From assembly GCA_030837965.1 (NCBI GenBank), contig JAUTXP010000008.1:1-34609 (forward strand): a stretch of DNA of 34,609 nucleotides. The letters run 5' to 3'. The DNA comes from Acidimicrobiaceae bacterium. GTDB taxonomy: Bacteria; Actinomycetota; Acidimicrobiia; Acidimicrobiales; JAUTXP01. This document shows positions 16,486 to 23,555 of this stretch, piece after piece (the first letter of the stretch is position 1; every line of letters begins with the position of its first letter). The translations under genes were made by a program, and so were the position numbers. The notes below the pieces were generated by a model. It had not been told where the DNA came from and did not search any database. It worked only from the letters and a program-made list of their open reading frames with translations.

Positions 16486-17145
16486 GTGTCCGACGGGTTC
16501 CACCCTCCGCTCGAGGAGTACCTCGAAGCCATCCACGAGTTGGAGGAGGAGGGCATCCAGGTCATCCAGGCCCGCTTGGCCGAGCGCCTCGGGCATTCGG
16601 CCCCGTCGGTGTCGGAGATGATCAGGCGGCTCAAGGACGAGGGCTATCTGTCGGTGAAGAACCGCTCGGTCACCCTGACCGAGAAGGGGCGGACCCGGGC
16701 CGAGTCGGTGGTGCGAAAGCACCGACTGGCCGAGCGCCTCCTGACCGACGTCATCGGACTGCCCTGGCACCGCTCGCACCTGGAGGCGTGCCGATGGGAG
16801 CACGTCATCTCCGACGAGGTCGAGGAACGGCTCGTCGCCCTGCTCGGCAACCCCACGACCTGTCCCCACGGCAACCCCATCCCTGGGACGGGTGAGGACG
16901 TCAGGGAACTGGTGGCCTTGGGCGAGCTGCACCCGGGCGACCACCTGCGGCTCGAACGGGTGACCGAGCAGGTCGAGATCGACACCGACTCGCTGGCCTA
17001 CCTCTCCACCCACGGATTCGTGCCCGGTGCCTCTGCATCGGTGCGCTCCAAGGCCCCTGACGGCACGCTGACCCTCGCCCTCGAAGTCGGCTCCATCGCC
17101 TTGGGACCGGCCCTGGCCGCCCAGCTCTACGTCACCTCTGGCTGA
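16486..17145 (+). CDS. DtxR/IdeR/MntR-family metal-dependent repressor
   Basis: This 219-residue protein has a winged-helix N-terminus (about 8-65, with HSAPSVSEMIRRLKDEGYL as the recognition region), a dimerisation/metal domain, and a C-terminal SH3-like domain ending GSIALGPALAAQLYV. The metal ligands of DtxR are present at matching positions: H79, E83, H98 and C102-x-x-E105-H106 (ACRWEH). Cys102 points to iron as in DtxR/IdeR. The residue aligning with DtxR Met10 is Glu11, as is more usual in manganese-type members, so metal choice is uncertain. Its own promoter carries a DtxR-like palindrome, indicating autoregulation. The GTG at 16486 is chosen because the N-terminus then matches the family. 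It is divergent from the GT-C-like gene. Confidence 0.93.
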   Translation: MSDGFHPPLEEYLEAIHELEEEGIQVIQARLAERLGHSAPSVSEMIRRLKDEGYLSVKNRSVTLTEKGRTRAESVVRKHRLAERLLTDVIGLPWHRSHLEACRWEHVISDEVEERLVALLGNPTTCPHGNPIPGTGEDVRELVALGELHPGDHLRLERVTEQVEIDTDSLAYLSTHGFVPGASASVRSKAPDGTLTLALEVGSIALGPALAAQLYVTSG

Positions 17146-17151
17146 CGTGCG

Positions 17152-17166
17152 CCCGCCTTCCGCGGG
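17152..17166 (+). terminator. Short GC hairpin after the DtxR-family gene
   Basis: CCCGC (17152-17156), a 5-nt loop and GCGGG (17162-17166) form a stem just past the stop codon at 17145. No T-run follows, and the arms are short. A weak terminator call only. Confidence 0.35.
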
Positions 17167-17214
17167 ACGACAAGGCCGTTGTCACGTGGGAGTGGGTGTG
17201 GCACGGTGCAGGTG

Positions 17215-19041
17215 ATGGCCGACGCCACCCGAGCAGGCCGAGCCCCGGCTGAGGCGGTGACTGCGCCCGCGGTGGCACCGCCTGTGGTGCACCGGGTGCT
17301 GGCCGAGCCCGGCCACCCGCTGCCGGACGCCGTGGCCCAGAAGATGGGGGAACGGCTCCACGCCGATTTCAGCAACGTGCGCGTGCACACCAACGGCCAG
17401 GCCGCGCTGTCGGCCCAGGCCGTGGGGGCGGCGGCCTACACGGTGGGCAGGCACATCGCCTTCGCGCCTGGGCACTACGCCCCCGACGGTCCCGCCGGGC
17501 AGCGGCTGCTGAGCCACGAACTGGTCCACGCCGCGCAGCAAGGCGATGTGCGCCGCACGCCCGGCCCGGCCGAGCGGATCGAAGTCGGGCCCGAGTCCGA
17601 CGCCTTTGAGCACGACGCCTCCGAACACGACGCCTTCGAGCACGACGCCTCCGAAAACAATGCCTCGGAACACGACTCGGCGCGCCGCGCCCGACCGACC
17701 TCGGGCCTGCGGCTCCAGCGCCAGCCAGGGCCAGCCGACCCCGATGCCCAACTGGCGGCGACGGTCGACACCGCGTTGGCCGACTACGAGAAGTCCGCGG
17801 GCCGCCCGCCCAGCGCCTGGCTGCGCACGTGGGCCCACGACTACGAGGTGGCCCGTCGAAGCGCGCCCGACGCGCCCCCGCTTTCGGGCGCCGTGCTGGT
17901 CACCGCGGCCGAGTTTCGACGTATCCACAACACGGAGCCGCCTCTGCCCAAGGCGGCCCAGCCGAGGAAGCTGCCTGCCGGCGGCATCCCTGCCAACGAG
18001 GTCGTGCCCTTCAAGAAGGGGGCCAAGCTCCTCCTCACCGACCTGACCAGGACGCTGCTGCGCAACTACGCCGGGCTCATCGGGACGGCGAAGGCCATGG
18101 GCCAGATCCCGGCTGACATCACGGACCTGCTCGACATCCTCTTGGACCCCAAGACGCCGCTGTCGCTCGACGCCGTGGTCACCGAGTCGAACGACCTCGT
18201 CTGGCGGGCCGCGGTCAAGGTGCCGGACCTTCCGGCCAAGGGCCTCAAAGCCCGCACCGTCGACATCGCCTTGGAGGCGACGGAGGAGGCGTCCACCTTC
18301 GACCTCACGGTGGCATGGGGCAACGGCCACCAGGTGTTCGACGTGAAGGCCCGCAGGGACGGCGGCGGGATCGTGTTGTCCACCACGGTGAAGGGCATTG
18401 CCGTCGACGCGCGCCTCAGTTCGACGCCGACGGGCGGCGTGGTGGCCTCGGCCGCGCTGCCTTCCGACGTGCAGAAGTGGCTGGGAGCGAGCTCGCTGAA
18501 GTTGGTGCGCATCGAGCCCCTCGCGGACTCGACCCCGGCAGGGGCGGCCAAAGAACGCGAGGCCACGGAGCGAAAGGCAGTGGCGTCCGCCTCGTCGCCG
18601 CCCCGGCAAGAAGTGGCCGTGGGCGCGGGCGTGACCCTCGGCCCGGTCACGCCTGCGTTGTCCATCGGGTGGCGCTTCACGTTCCGCCTTCTGGGCGACG
18701 CGGTGGCGGCGCCCGTGGCCGTGCAGGTCGACTACCTGGGCCGGTCGAGCCAGGCGCTGGGTGGCGTGAGCACCGGCTTGCAGGGCCGCGTCCCAGTGGC
18801 GGGCGTGCCTGTGGCCCTCTCTGTGCTGGGCGGGGTCAAGGCCGGCGTGGCGGGCGTGGGGACGGGCTCGACGGCGCCGGTGCTGGGCCCGAGCGTGGGC
18901 GTGCGGGGCTCGATCGACATCAGTCCCAAGGTGCGCGTCTATCTCGGCTACGAGTACTTCCACAACCTCGTCGACGAGTCGCAGAAAAAGGGCGTGGAAG
19001 GCGTGTCGACCATCCAGGGCGGCGCCGCCTTCCGCTTCTAG
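17215..19041 (+). CDS. DUF4157 protein with C-terminal beta-barrel-like region, candidate eCIS cargo
   Basis: The protein has 608 residues from the ATG at 17215; in-frame GTG 17206/17212 or TTG 17179 could extend it slightly. Residues 25-115 are a DUF4157 domain, with GHPLPDAVAQKMGERLHADFS, the VRVHT block, GRHIAFAPGHY and HELVHAAQQ (HExxH, 101-105). DUF4157 genes are frequent in and around eCIS loci. Residues 130-150 are five [FS]EHDA repeats, then a linker and a helical middle part (175-310). Residues 320-440 alternate polar and hydrophobic. The last 140 residues (465-608) are Gly-rich with amphipathic strand-like runs and end in GGAAFRF, a final aromatic like outer-membrane barrels. No signal peptide is seen. 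It is in the opposite orientation to the eCIS operon. Delivery as cargo and pore formation are inference. Confidence 0.8.
   Translation: MADATRAGRAPAEAVTAPAVAPPVVHRVLAEPGHPLPDAVAQKMGERLHADFSNVRVHTNGQAALSAQAVGAAAYTVGRHIAFAPGHYAPDGPAGQRLLSHELVHAAQQGDVRRTPGPAERIEVGPESDAFEHDASEHDAFEHDASENNASEHDSARRARPTSGLRLQRQPGPADPDAQLAATVDTALADYEKSAGRPPSAWLRTWAHDYEVARRSAPDAPPLSGAVLVTAAEFRRIHNTEPPLPKAAQPRKLPAGGIPANEVVPFKKGAKLLLTDLTRTLLRNYAGLIGTAKAMGQIPADITDLLDILLDPKTPLSLDAVVTESNDLVWRAAVKVPDLPAKGLKARTVDIALEATEEASTFDLTVAWGNGHQVFDVKARRDGGGIVLSTTVKGIAVDARLSSTPTGGVVASAALPSDVQKWLGASSLKLVRIEPLADSTPAGAAKEREATERKAVASASSPPRQEVAVGAGVTLGPVTPALSIGWRFTFRLLGDAVAAPVAVQVDYLGRSSQALGGVSTGLQGRVPVAGVPVALSVLGGVKAGVAGVGTGSTAPVLGPSVGVRGSIDISPKVRVYLGYEYFHNLVDESQKKGVEGVSTIQGGAAFRF
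17599..17673 (+). repeat. 15-bp tandem repeat (five copies) in the DUF4157 gene
   Basis: Five units of 15 bp (GACGCCTTTGAGCAC and variants) start at 17599, 17614, 17629, 17644 and 17659, encoding an acidic, His-rich linker D-A-F/S-E-H. The copies differ mostly at silent or Phe/Ser positions. Copy number could vary between strains because five codons are gained or lost without a frameshift. The linker joins the DUF4157 domain to the rest of the protein. Confidence 0.9.
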
Positions 19042-19065
19042 GCCTCCCCAGCCGCGAAGGGCCGA

Positions 19066-19081
19066 GACCGTAAAAACGGTC
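19066..19081. repeat. Inverted repeat GACCGT-AAAA-ACGGTC after the DUF4157 gene
   Basis: A 6-bp stem with a 4-nt A loop starts 25 nt past the DUF4157 stop. It could end the transcript or be an operator for the following SARP gene. The stem is short, and no T-run follows. Confidence 0.35.
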
Positions 19082-19152
19082 GATCGCCTCTAGACGGACA
19101 CACGTCGGTGCGGTAGACATGCCCAGGCGCGGCGCCGACGCGACCGCCCGGC

Positions 19153-19190
19153 GACGGGTCCGTGACGGGCGCGCGACGGGCGCGCGACGG
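19153..19190 (+). promoter_or_regulatory. Direct repeats at 11-bp spacing upstream of the SARP gene
   Basis: GACGG(G) occurs at 19153, 19164, 19175 and 19186, exactly 11 bp apart; two of the units (GACGGGCGCGC) are identical over all 11 bp. A weaker fifth (GACCG) is at 19142. SARP regulators bind direct heptamers spaced 11 bp (or 22 bp) apart, so this looks like the operator for the regulator encoded 60 bp downstream. The remaining part of 19042-19249 holds no gene that I can support. Binding is inferred. Confidence 0.55.
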
Positions 19191-19249
19191 ACTGGCGGCG
19201 AGACTGGCGGACGAACGCCGGTTGTTTCACCCGGTGACAAGGGGGCGGC

Positions 19250-19999
19250 ATGGACTCGACAGGGCAACGGACGCCCCCGGTGGAGGACCGCCCCGAGGTC
19301 GAGCTGCACCTGCTCGGCGGCTTCGAGTTACGGGTCGGCGACGTGGCCGTGAGCGTGCCCATGAGCACCCGCAAGCTGGTCGCCTTCCTCGCTCTGCGAG
19401 AGCGCCCGGTCAACAGGGGGTTCGTCGCAGGCAACCTGTGGCTCGACAAGAGCGAGCACCGGGCCGCGGCCAACCTGCGCTCGGCCTTGTGGCGCCTGCC
19501 CCATACGGGTGGCGAGGTGGTCGTCACCCACGGCAGCGACATGGCGCTCAGTGACGGCGTGCACGTCGACACCAGGCTGATCGCGGCACTGTCCCGTCAG
19601 CCCGCGGACAGCGACGTCGATGTCAGCGTCCCCTCGGGCGCGCTGCTCCCCGACTGGACCGACGACTGGCTCGTCCTCGATCGCGAGCGCCTTCGCCAAT
19701 TGCAGCTCAACGCCCTCGAAGTCCGCAGCGACCGGCTGATCGGACGAGGGAGTTTGGGCCCGGCCATCGACTCGGCCTGGGCCGCCATCAGCATCGAGCC
19801 CTTGCGGGAGAGCGCCCATCGGTGTCTGGTGCGCGCCCACTTGGCCGCGGGCAACGCGGTGGAGGCTTTGCGCCACTACCGCTTCTTCGCCGGGTACCTG
19901 GCCGACGAGGTCGGCTTGGCCCCATCGCCCGCCATGGACGTCCTCGTGGCCGCGTTGCTGGCCCACACCGGCGCCCGTCCCCGCGCCGTCACCGTCTGA
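19250..19999 (+). CDS. SARP-family transcriptional regulator (winged helix + BTAD)
   Basis: This 249-residue protein has an OmpR/PhoB-like winged-helix domain (about 17-105): VELHLLGGFELRVGD, TRKLVAFLALRE, AAANLRSALWRLP. A helical bacterial transcriptional activation domain (BTAD, about 110-240) follows, with ERLRQLQLNALEVRSDRLI, SIEPLRESAHRCLVRAHLA and GNAVEALRHYRFFAGYLADE. There is no ATPase or TPR extension, so it is a small SARP. AAGGGGG about 7 nt before the ATG is a good ribosome site. It follows the DUF4157 gene on the same strand and converges with the end of the eCIS operon (43-bp gap). Local control of the eCIS or cargo is inferred, supported by the 11-bp repeats upstream. Confidence 0.88.
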   Translation: MDSTGQRTPPVEDRPEVELHLLGGFELRVGDVAVSVPMSTRKLVAFLALRERPVNRGFVAGNLWLDKSEHRAAANLRSALWRLPHTGGEVVVTHGSDMALSDGVHVDTRLIAALSRQPADSDVDVSVPSGALLPDWTDDWLVLDRERLRQLQLNALEVRSDRLIGRGSLGPAIDSAWAAISIEPLRESAHRCLVRAHLAAGNAVEALRHYRFFAGYLADEVGLAPSPAMDVLVAALLAHTGARPRAVTV

Positions 20000-20042
20000 G
20001 GGCTGGGCGCGGGCTCGGATAGGTCAGTCGGGTCGTATCGCT

Positions 20043-21395
20043 TTACGGGAACAGCGTCGCCAGCCGGGGGAACCCGACCCGGCAGTCGAGCACGGCCGCG
20101 GTGTCGTCAGCCTCGTCGGCGTTGACGACCGCCAGCGGCGCCATGTGGTGGTCGATGCCCTGCGGGCCCACGAACTCGGGTGACCCGTCGGCGGCGCGAG
20201 GCCACACCACGTCGCCGAGCGCGGCCCGGGCCGGGAAGGTCCAATAGTCGCCGGTGCGATAGACGTGGGCCGGGGCGCCCGCGTCGGGCGCGGCGAAGCG
20301 CACCCCGATCCCGTCCTCCAAGGCGATGGGATCGGACCCGCCCTCGACCACCGCGTACTCGTCCAGCCCCTCACCCATTGGGTGGTCCCAGCGCCGGAGC
20401 ATGGGATGAAGTCCGGCGTCGATGACGCCCGCCGGGCCCGCGGACAAGTGCACCACCACGTCGTCCCCGTCGTCCTCCACGTCCACCACCCGGGCCAGCA
20501 CGCCGGGCGTGGCGTGCAGCGCGGTCACGTCGTCCACCACCTCGATGAGGGTGCCGGTCACAAGCTGCTTGGTGCAGTCGAGGGGCGGGTCGAGCAGCGT
20601 GGCCGTGGTCCCCTCAATAGCGGACAACGGATAGACGACCGAGCCGTTGTCGCGCGACCACTTGAAGGTGGGCGGGGCCGCGCCGCCGATGGCGCCACCG
20701 CGGTGCACCTCCACCCGGTAGAGCTGGTTCTCGCGGCCGAAGTACCCGGCCCCCTTGGGCGCCTGGCACGGGTCCGGCGGCCCGCCGTCGCGGTCCACCT
20801 CGACGGCCATGCGGCCCCGCCAGGGGATGTCCAGGCGCGGGTGCCAGTTCTTGTGCCAGAGCTGGACGGCCTGCTTCGACGTGGTCAGCGCGGTGTTCGA
20901 CTCGTCCACCTGGGCCGCCTTCACCTGCCAGACGAGATGGGCCCGGGTGCACGTGTCGGGCCCGCCCAAGGCGACCTCGCGAATGGACGGGTCCTGCGCC
21001 GCGCTGATGTGGCGCTCCCACACGTCGAGGTACACCACGAACCGGCCTCGCTCGGGAAGGTCGGGGCTCTCCGGGTAGTCGGCCTGGGCGCCGTACGACA
21101 GCGCCTCGTCGTCGTTCGTGCACGGCAGCCCGTCCACCCAGAACCGGCCCGGGGCGATGCCCATGCGACCCTCCTGCCTGGTGATGCGGAAGCCCTCGCC
21201 CGGCTTGGTGTTGGCCGGGTTGGCGGGGGTGCCGAAGTCGCCGATGACGTCGACGGCCAGCTCGCGCAGGTAGTCGAGAAGGATCGCTGCCTGTTCGTTG
21301 CCGTCGGCGGCCAAGGCGACGCGGCCCTGCTGCTGGATGACCCGCAGGAACCGCTTGGCCGGGTCATGGCTGAAGCGCTCGACGTCCGCGTGCAT
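20043..21395 (-). CDS. DUF6519-like eCIS protein
   Basis: This 450-residue protein is last in the leftward eCIS operon. It begins MHADVERFSHDPAKRFLRVIQQQGRVALAAD; the pattern of a short tail followed by an R-x-I-x-Q-Q-G-R segment is typical of DUF6519 proteins in eCIS loci. An amphipathic region with GRFVVYLDVWERHI and a KWSRDNGSVVYPL block follows, and the C-terminus is rich in aspartate. No catalytic motif is visible. A structural or fibre role in the particle is inferred from its place beside the tail I/beta-helix gene, 15 nt after its stop. GGGAG upstream of the ATG is a clear ribosome site. Confidence 0.8.
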   Translation of the reverse strand: MHADVERFSHDPAKRFLRVIQQQGRVALAADGNEQAAILLDYLRELAVDVIGDFGTPANPANTKPGEGFRITRQEGRMGIAPGRFWVDGLPCTNDDEALSYGAQADYPESPDLPERGRFVVYLDVWERHISAAQDPSIREVALGGPDTCTRAHLVWQVKAAQVDESNTALTTSKQAVQLWHKNWHPRLDIPWRGRMAVEVDRDGGPPDPCQAPKGAGYFGRENQLYRVEVHRGGAIGGAAPPTFKWSRDNGSVVYPLSAIEGTTATLLDPPLDCTKQLVTGTLIEVVDDVTALHATPGVLARVVDVEDDGDDVVVHLSAGPAGVIDAGLHPMLRRWDHPMGEGLDEYAVVEGGSDPIALEDGIGVRFAAPDAGAPAHVYRTGDYWTFPARAALGDVVWPRAADGSPEFVGPQGIDHHMAPLAVVNADEADDTAAVLDCRVGFPRLATLFP

Positions 21396-21410
21396 TGCTC
21401 TCCCTCGTGC

Positions 21411-23555
21411 TCAGGTGACGGGTATGACGCTGACGCGCATGCCCGCAGGGGTGTACTCGTCGGCCCGGGTGGCCAGCCCTCGGAGCCGCTGGGGCTGGAA
21501 CAGGTCGTGGAAGGCGCCCATCTCGGACTGGTCGTCTGCACCTTCGGAGACGGCCTCGGGACAGGCGCACGAGAGCTGGGCGTAGCCCGCGTCGGCGAAG
21601 TCTGTGGAGGTGAACCTCGGCCGCTGGTCCTCGACGCAGTGGAACCGGCGGGGCGTGCGCGAGCCGGGGACCAAGGCGCAGAACCGCACGCACCCGATCC
21701 CGCGGCGGGCCACCTTCACCAGACCGGTGAAGATGCTGTTCTCGCCCAATTCGATGGCGTGCGCGTGCACCCGGCCGAACACGGTCGTGCGGCTGATCCG
21801 AAGGACGGCGTAGGCCGCGCCGGGGCCGGCCCCGCCGAGCGCCTCCCACTCCGCGCGGGTGGCGTCGAGGATCGAGTCGGCCACCGCCACCCGCACCGGT
21901 TCGCCGTCGTGGCGCCCAGCGACGACTTGCACCGAGCCGATGATCGAGTGCCGGATGTCGACCCGGCCGTCGTCCATTTCGACCAGCTCCAGCGACGGCG
22001 GGGCCGGGGCGTCCGCGTCGCAGGCCACGACGGGCAGCCAGCCAGGGACCAGCGTGCAATGGGTGATGACGAGCCGAGCGGGGCCCACACACCCGGCGCT
22101 GTCGGCGCGGTCGGCCTCGCCGTCGACCTCACCGACGGCGACCTCGCCGTGGATCGGACCGCCCTCGACGGCGCCGTCGCCCTCGACCGGGCCTGCTTCG
22201 CCCTCGCCCTCGACCAAGCGCACGCCCTCGACGTGCACGGGATGGCCGGCCACGACCAGGCCGTCGAGGACCAGCTCCGCGCCCGGCGCCAGCCGAGCCG
22301 ACCACACGTCGGGCCTTTCGGGCTGGCGATCGGCCAGCCACAGCACCGGGCGGACCCGGTTGGCGGCCCGGATGGTGAGCGACTGCCCGGTGGCCACGTC
22401 CACCCGCACGGCCACCGCGTACACGCCGCTCTGCGTCAACTCGATGCACGCCCGCGACGGCCGGTCGGCCGCCCATTGATCGAGGGCGTCGGCCAGCGTG
22501 GCGCTGTCGTGGACCGGGCGCGTCCACACCCCTTCGTCCATCGGACGGAGCCGTCGCTGGTACTGGCCGCCGCCCATGGGCGCACTGAAACCCCGGTGGT
22601 ACGACACGTACACAACGTCGGGCACATCGCGGCGCGGGAACAACAGCCTGCCCCTGACCGGGTCCACGGCCACCGTCCCCGGCCGTGGCCGGTAGGTGTC
22701 CCAGTCGCCCAGGTCGGCGGGGATGAGCTTGTCGACAGGGATGGCACCGTCGGGCCCGGCCGCGGACCAGCCCGGCGCCCATACCTGGAACGACCGTTCG
22801 GCCCCGTACAGCTCAGGCGAGACGTGCCGACTGCCGTCGTCGGCGGCCGACCGGGTCTCGAAGAGGGCCCGCGCCATTGGCCCCGGACCGGGCGGGCCGT
22901 CGAAGCCGGGGGCGGTGAACAGCCGCGTGTCGAAGCCCACGGCGTCGAAGGTGAAGGCCCAGCGGCCAACCCGTTCCACCACTGCGGCCGCGGTATGAGT
23001 CACCGGATACGAGCCCAGCCGCCACACGAACAGGCCAACCCCAGGCAGGTTGCGCAGGCGCACGTCGACGGTGTGGGCCTGTCCGTCGAAGGGCGTGTCG
23101 ACCAAGGCCATGGCCGCGCCTCGACGCACGTCCGCGGTGCGCCCCCGATCGAGATGGAGGTGGTTCACGTGCTGGTCGTAGGCCAACAGCCGGTAGAACT
23201 CCACGGCCCGCCCGGGCCAGCCGCCCACCTCCTCGGCCAATTCGTCAAGCAGCGCGAGCGTGCCCTTCCTGCGCCGATGGCGGATGGTGTCGGCCACGTC
23301 CTTGCGCGGCACGAACGGGCCGGCCTCGGGCAGCGGCGACCATCCGACGAGCTGGGCCAGATACGGCACCACCCAGTCCTCGGCCGTCTCGATGAACCAG
23401 TTGTCGTACAGGCGCTCGACATCGCGCCGCACGACGTCCACCTGCTCGGCGATGACCCGCAACAGGTCGCGCAGCGCGTGGCCGCCCGCCTCATCGCGCA
23501 TGCGGTCGACCAATGGCAACAGGTCGAAGACCATGTCCACCTCGGTCGCGGTCAT
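21411..23555 (-). CDS. Tail protein I / beta-helix protein of the eCIS
   Basis: This 714-residue protein has two parts. Residues 1-130 resemble the phage tail protein I (gpI) family: LVDRMRDEAGGHALRDLLRVI, AEQVDVVRRDVERLYDNWFIETAEDWVVPYLAQL and the GTLALLDELAEEVGGWPGRAVEF block. After a mixed middle domain, residues 480-640 carry short repeated strands (LVITHCTLV, VDIRHSIIGSVQV, VAVADSILD, LRISRTTVFGRV) typical of a parallel beta-helix. The C-terminus ends with GYAQLSCACPEAVSEGADD and a QPQRLRGLATRADEY stretch seen in actinobacterial eCIS proteins. A low-complexity Glu/Gly insertion precedes the helix. It overlaps the J-type gene by 4 nt. It probably links baseplate to fibres. Confidence 0.82.
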   Translation of the reverse strand: MTATEVDMVFDLLPLVDRMRDEAGGHALRDLLRVIAEQVDVVRRDVERLYDNWFIETAEDWVVPYLAQLVGWSPLPEAGPFVPRKDVADTIRHRRRKGTLALLDELAEEVGGWPGRAVEFYRLLAYDQHVNHLHLDRGRTADVRRGAAMALVDTPFDGQAHTVDVRLRNLPGVGLFVWRLGSYPVTHTAAAVVERVGRWAFTFDAVGFDTRLFTAPGFDGPPGPGPMARALFETRSAADDGSRHVSPELYGAERSFQVWAPGWSAAGPDGAIPVDKLIPADLGDWDTYRPRPGTVAVDPVRGRLLFPRRDVPDVVYVSYHRGFSAPMGGGQYQRRLRPMDEGVWTRPVHDSATLADALDQWAADRPSRACIELTQSGVYAVAVRVDVATGQSLTIRAANRVRPVLWLADRQPERPDVWSARLAPGAELVLDGLVVAGHPVHVEGVRLVEGEGEAGPVEGDGAVEGGPIHGEVAVGEVDGEADRADSAGCVGPARLVITHCTLVPGWLPVVACDADAPAPPSLELVEMDDGRVDIRHSIIGSVQVVAGRHDGEPVRVAVADSILDATRAEWEALGGAGPGAAYAVLRISRTTVFGRVHAHAIELGENSIFTGLVKVARRGIGCVRFCALVPGSRTPRRFHCVEDQRPRFTSTDFADAGYAQLSCACPEAVSEGADDQSEMGAFHDLFQPQRLRGLATRADEYTPAGMRVSVIPVT

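Noticed and set aside
17179-17214. TTG start for the DUF4157 gene
   Set aside because: Possible but TTG is rarer and adds only 12 residues with no support; ATG 17215 preferred, GTG 17206/17212 remain open.
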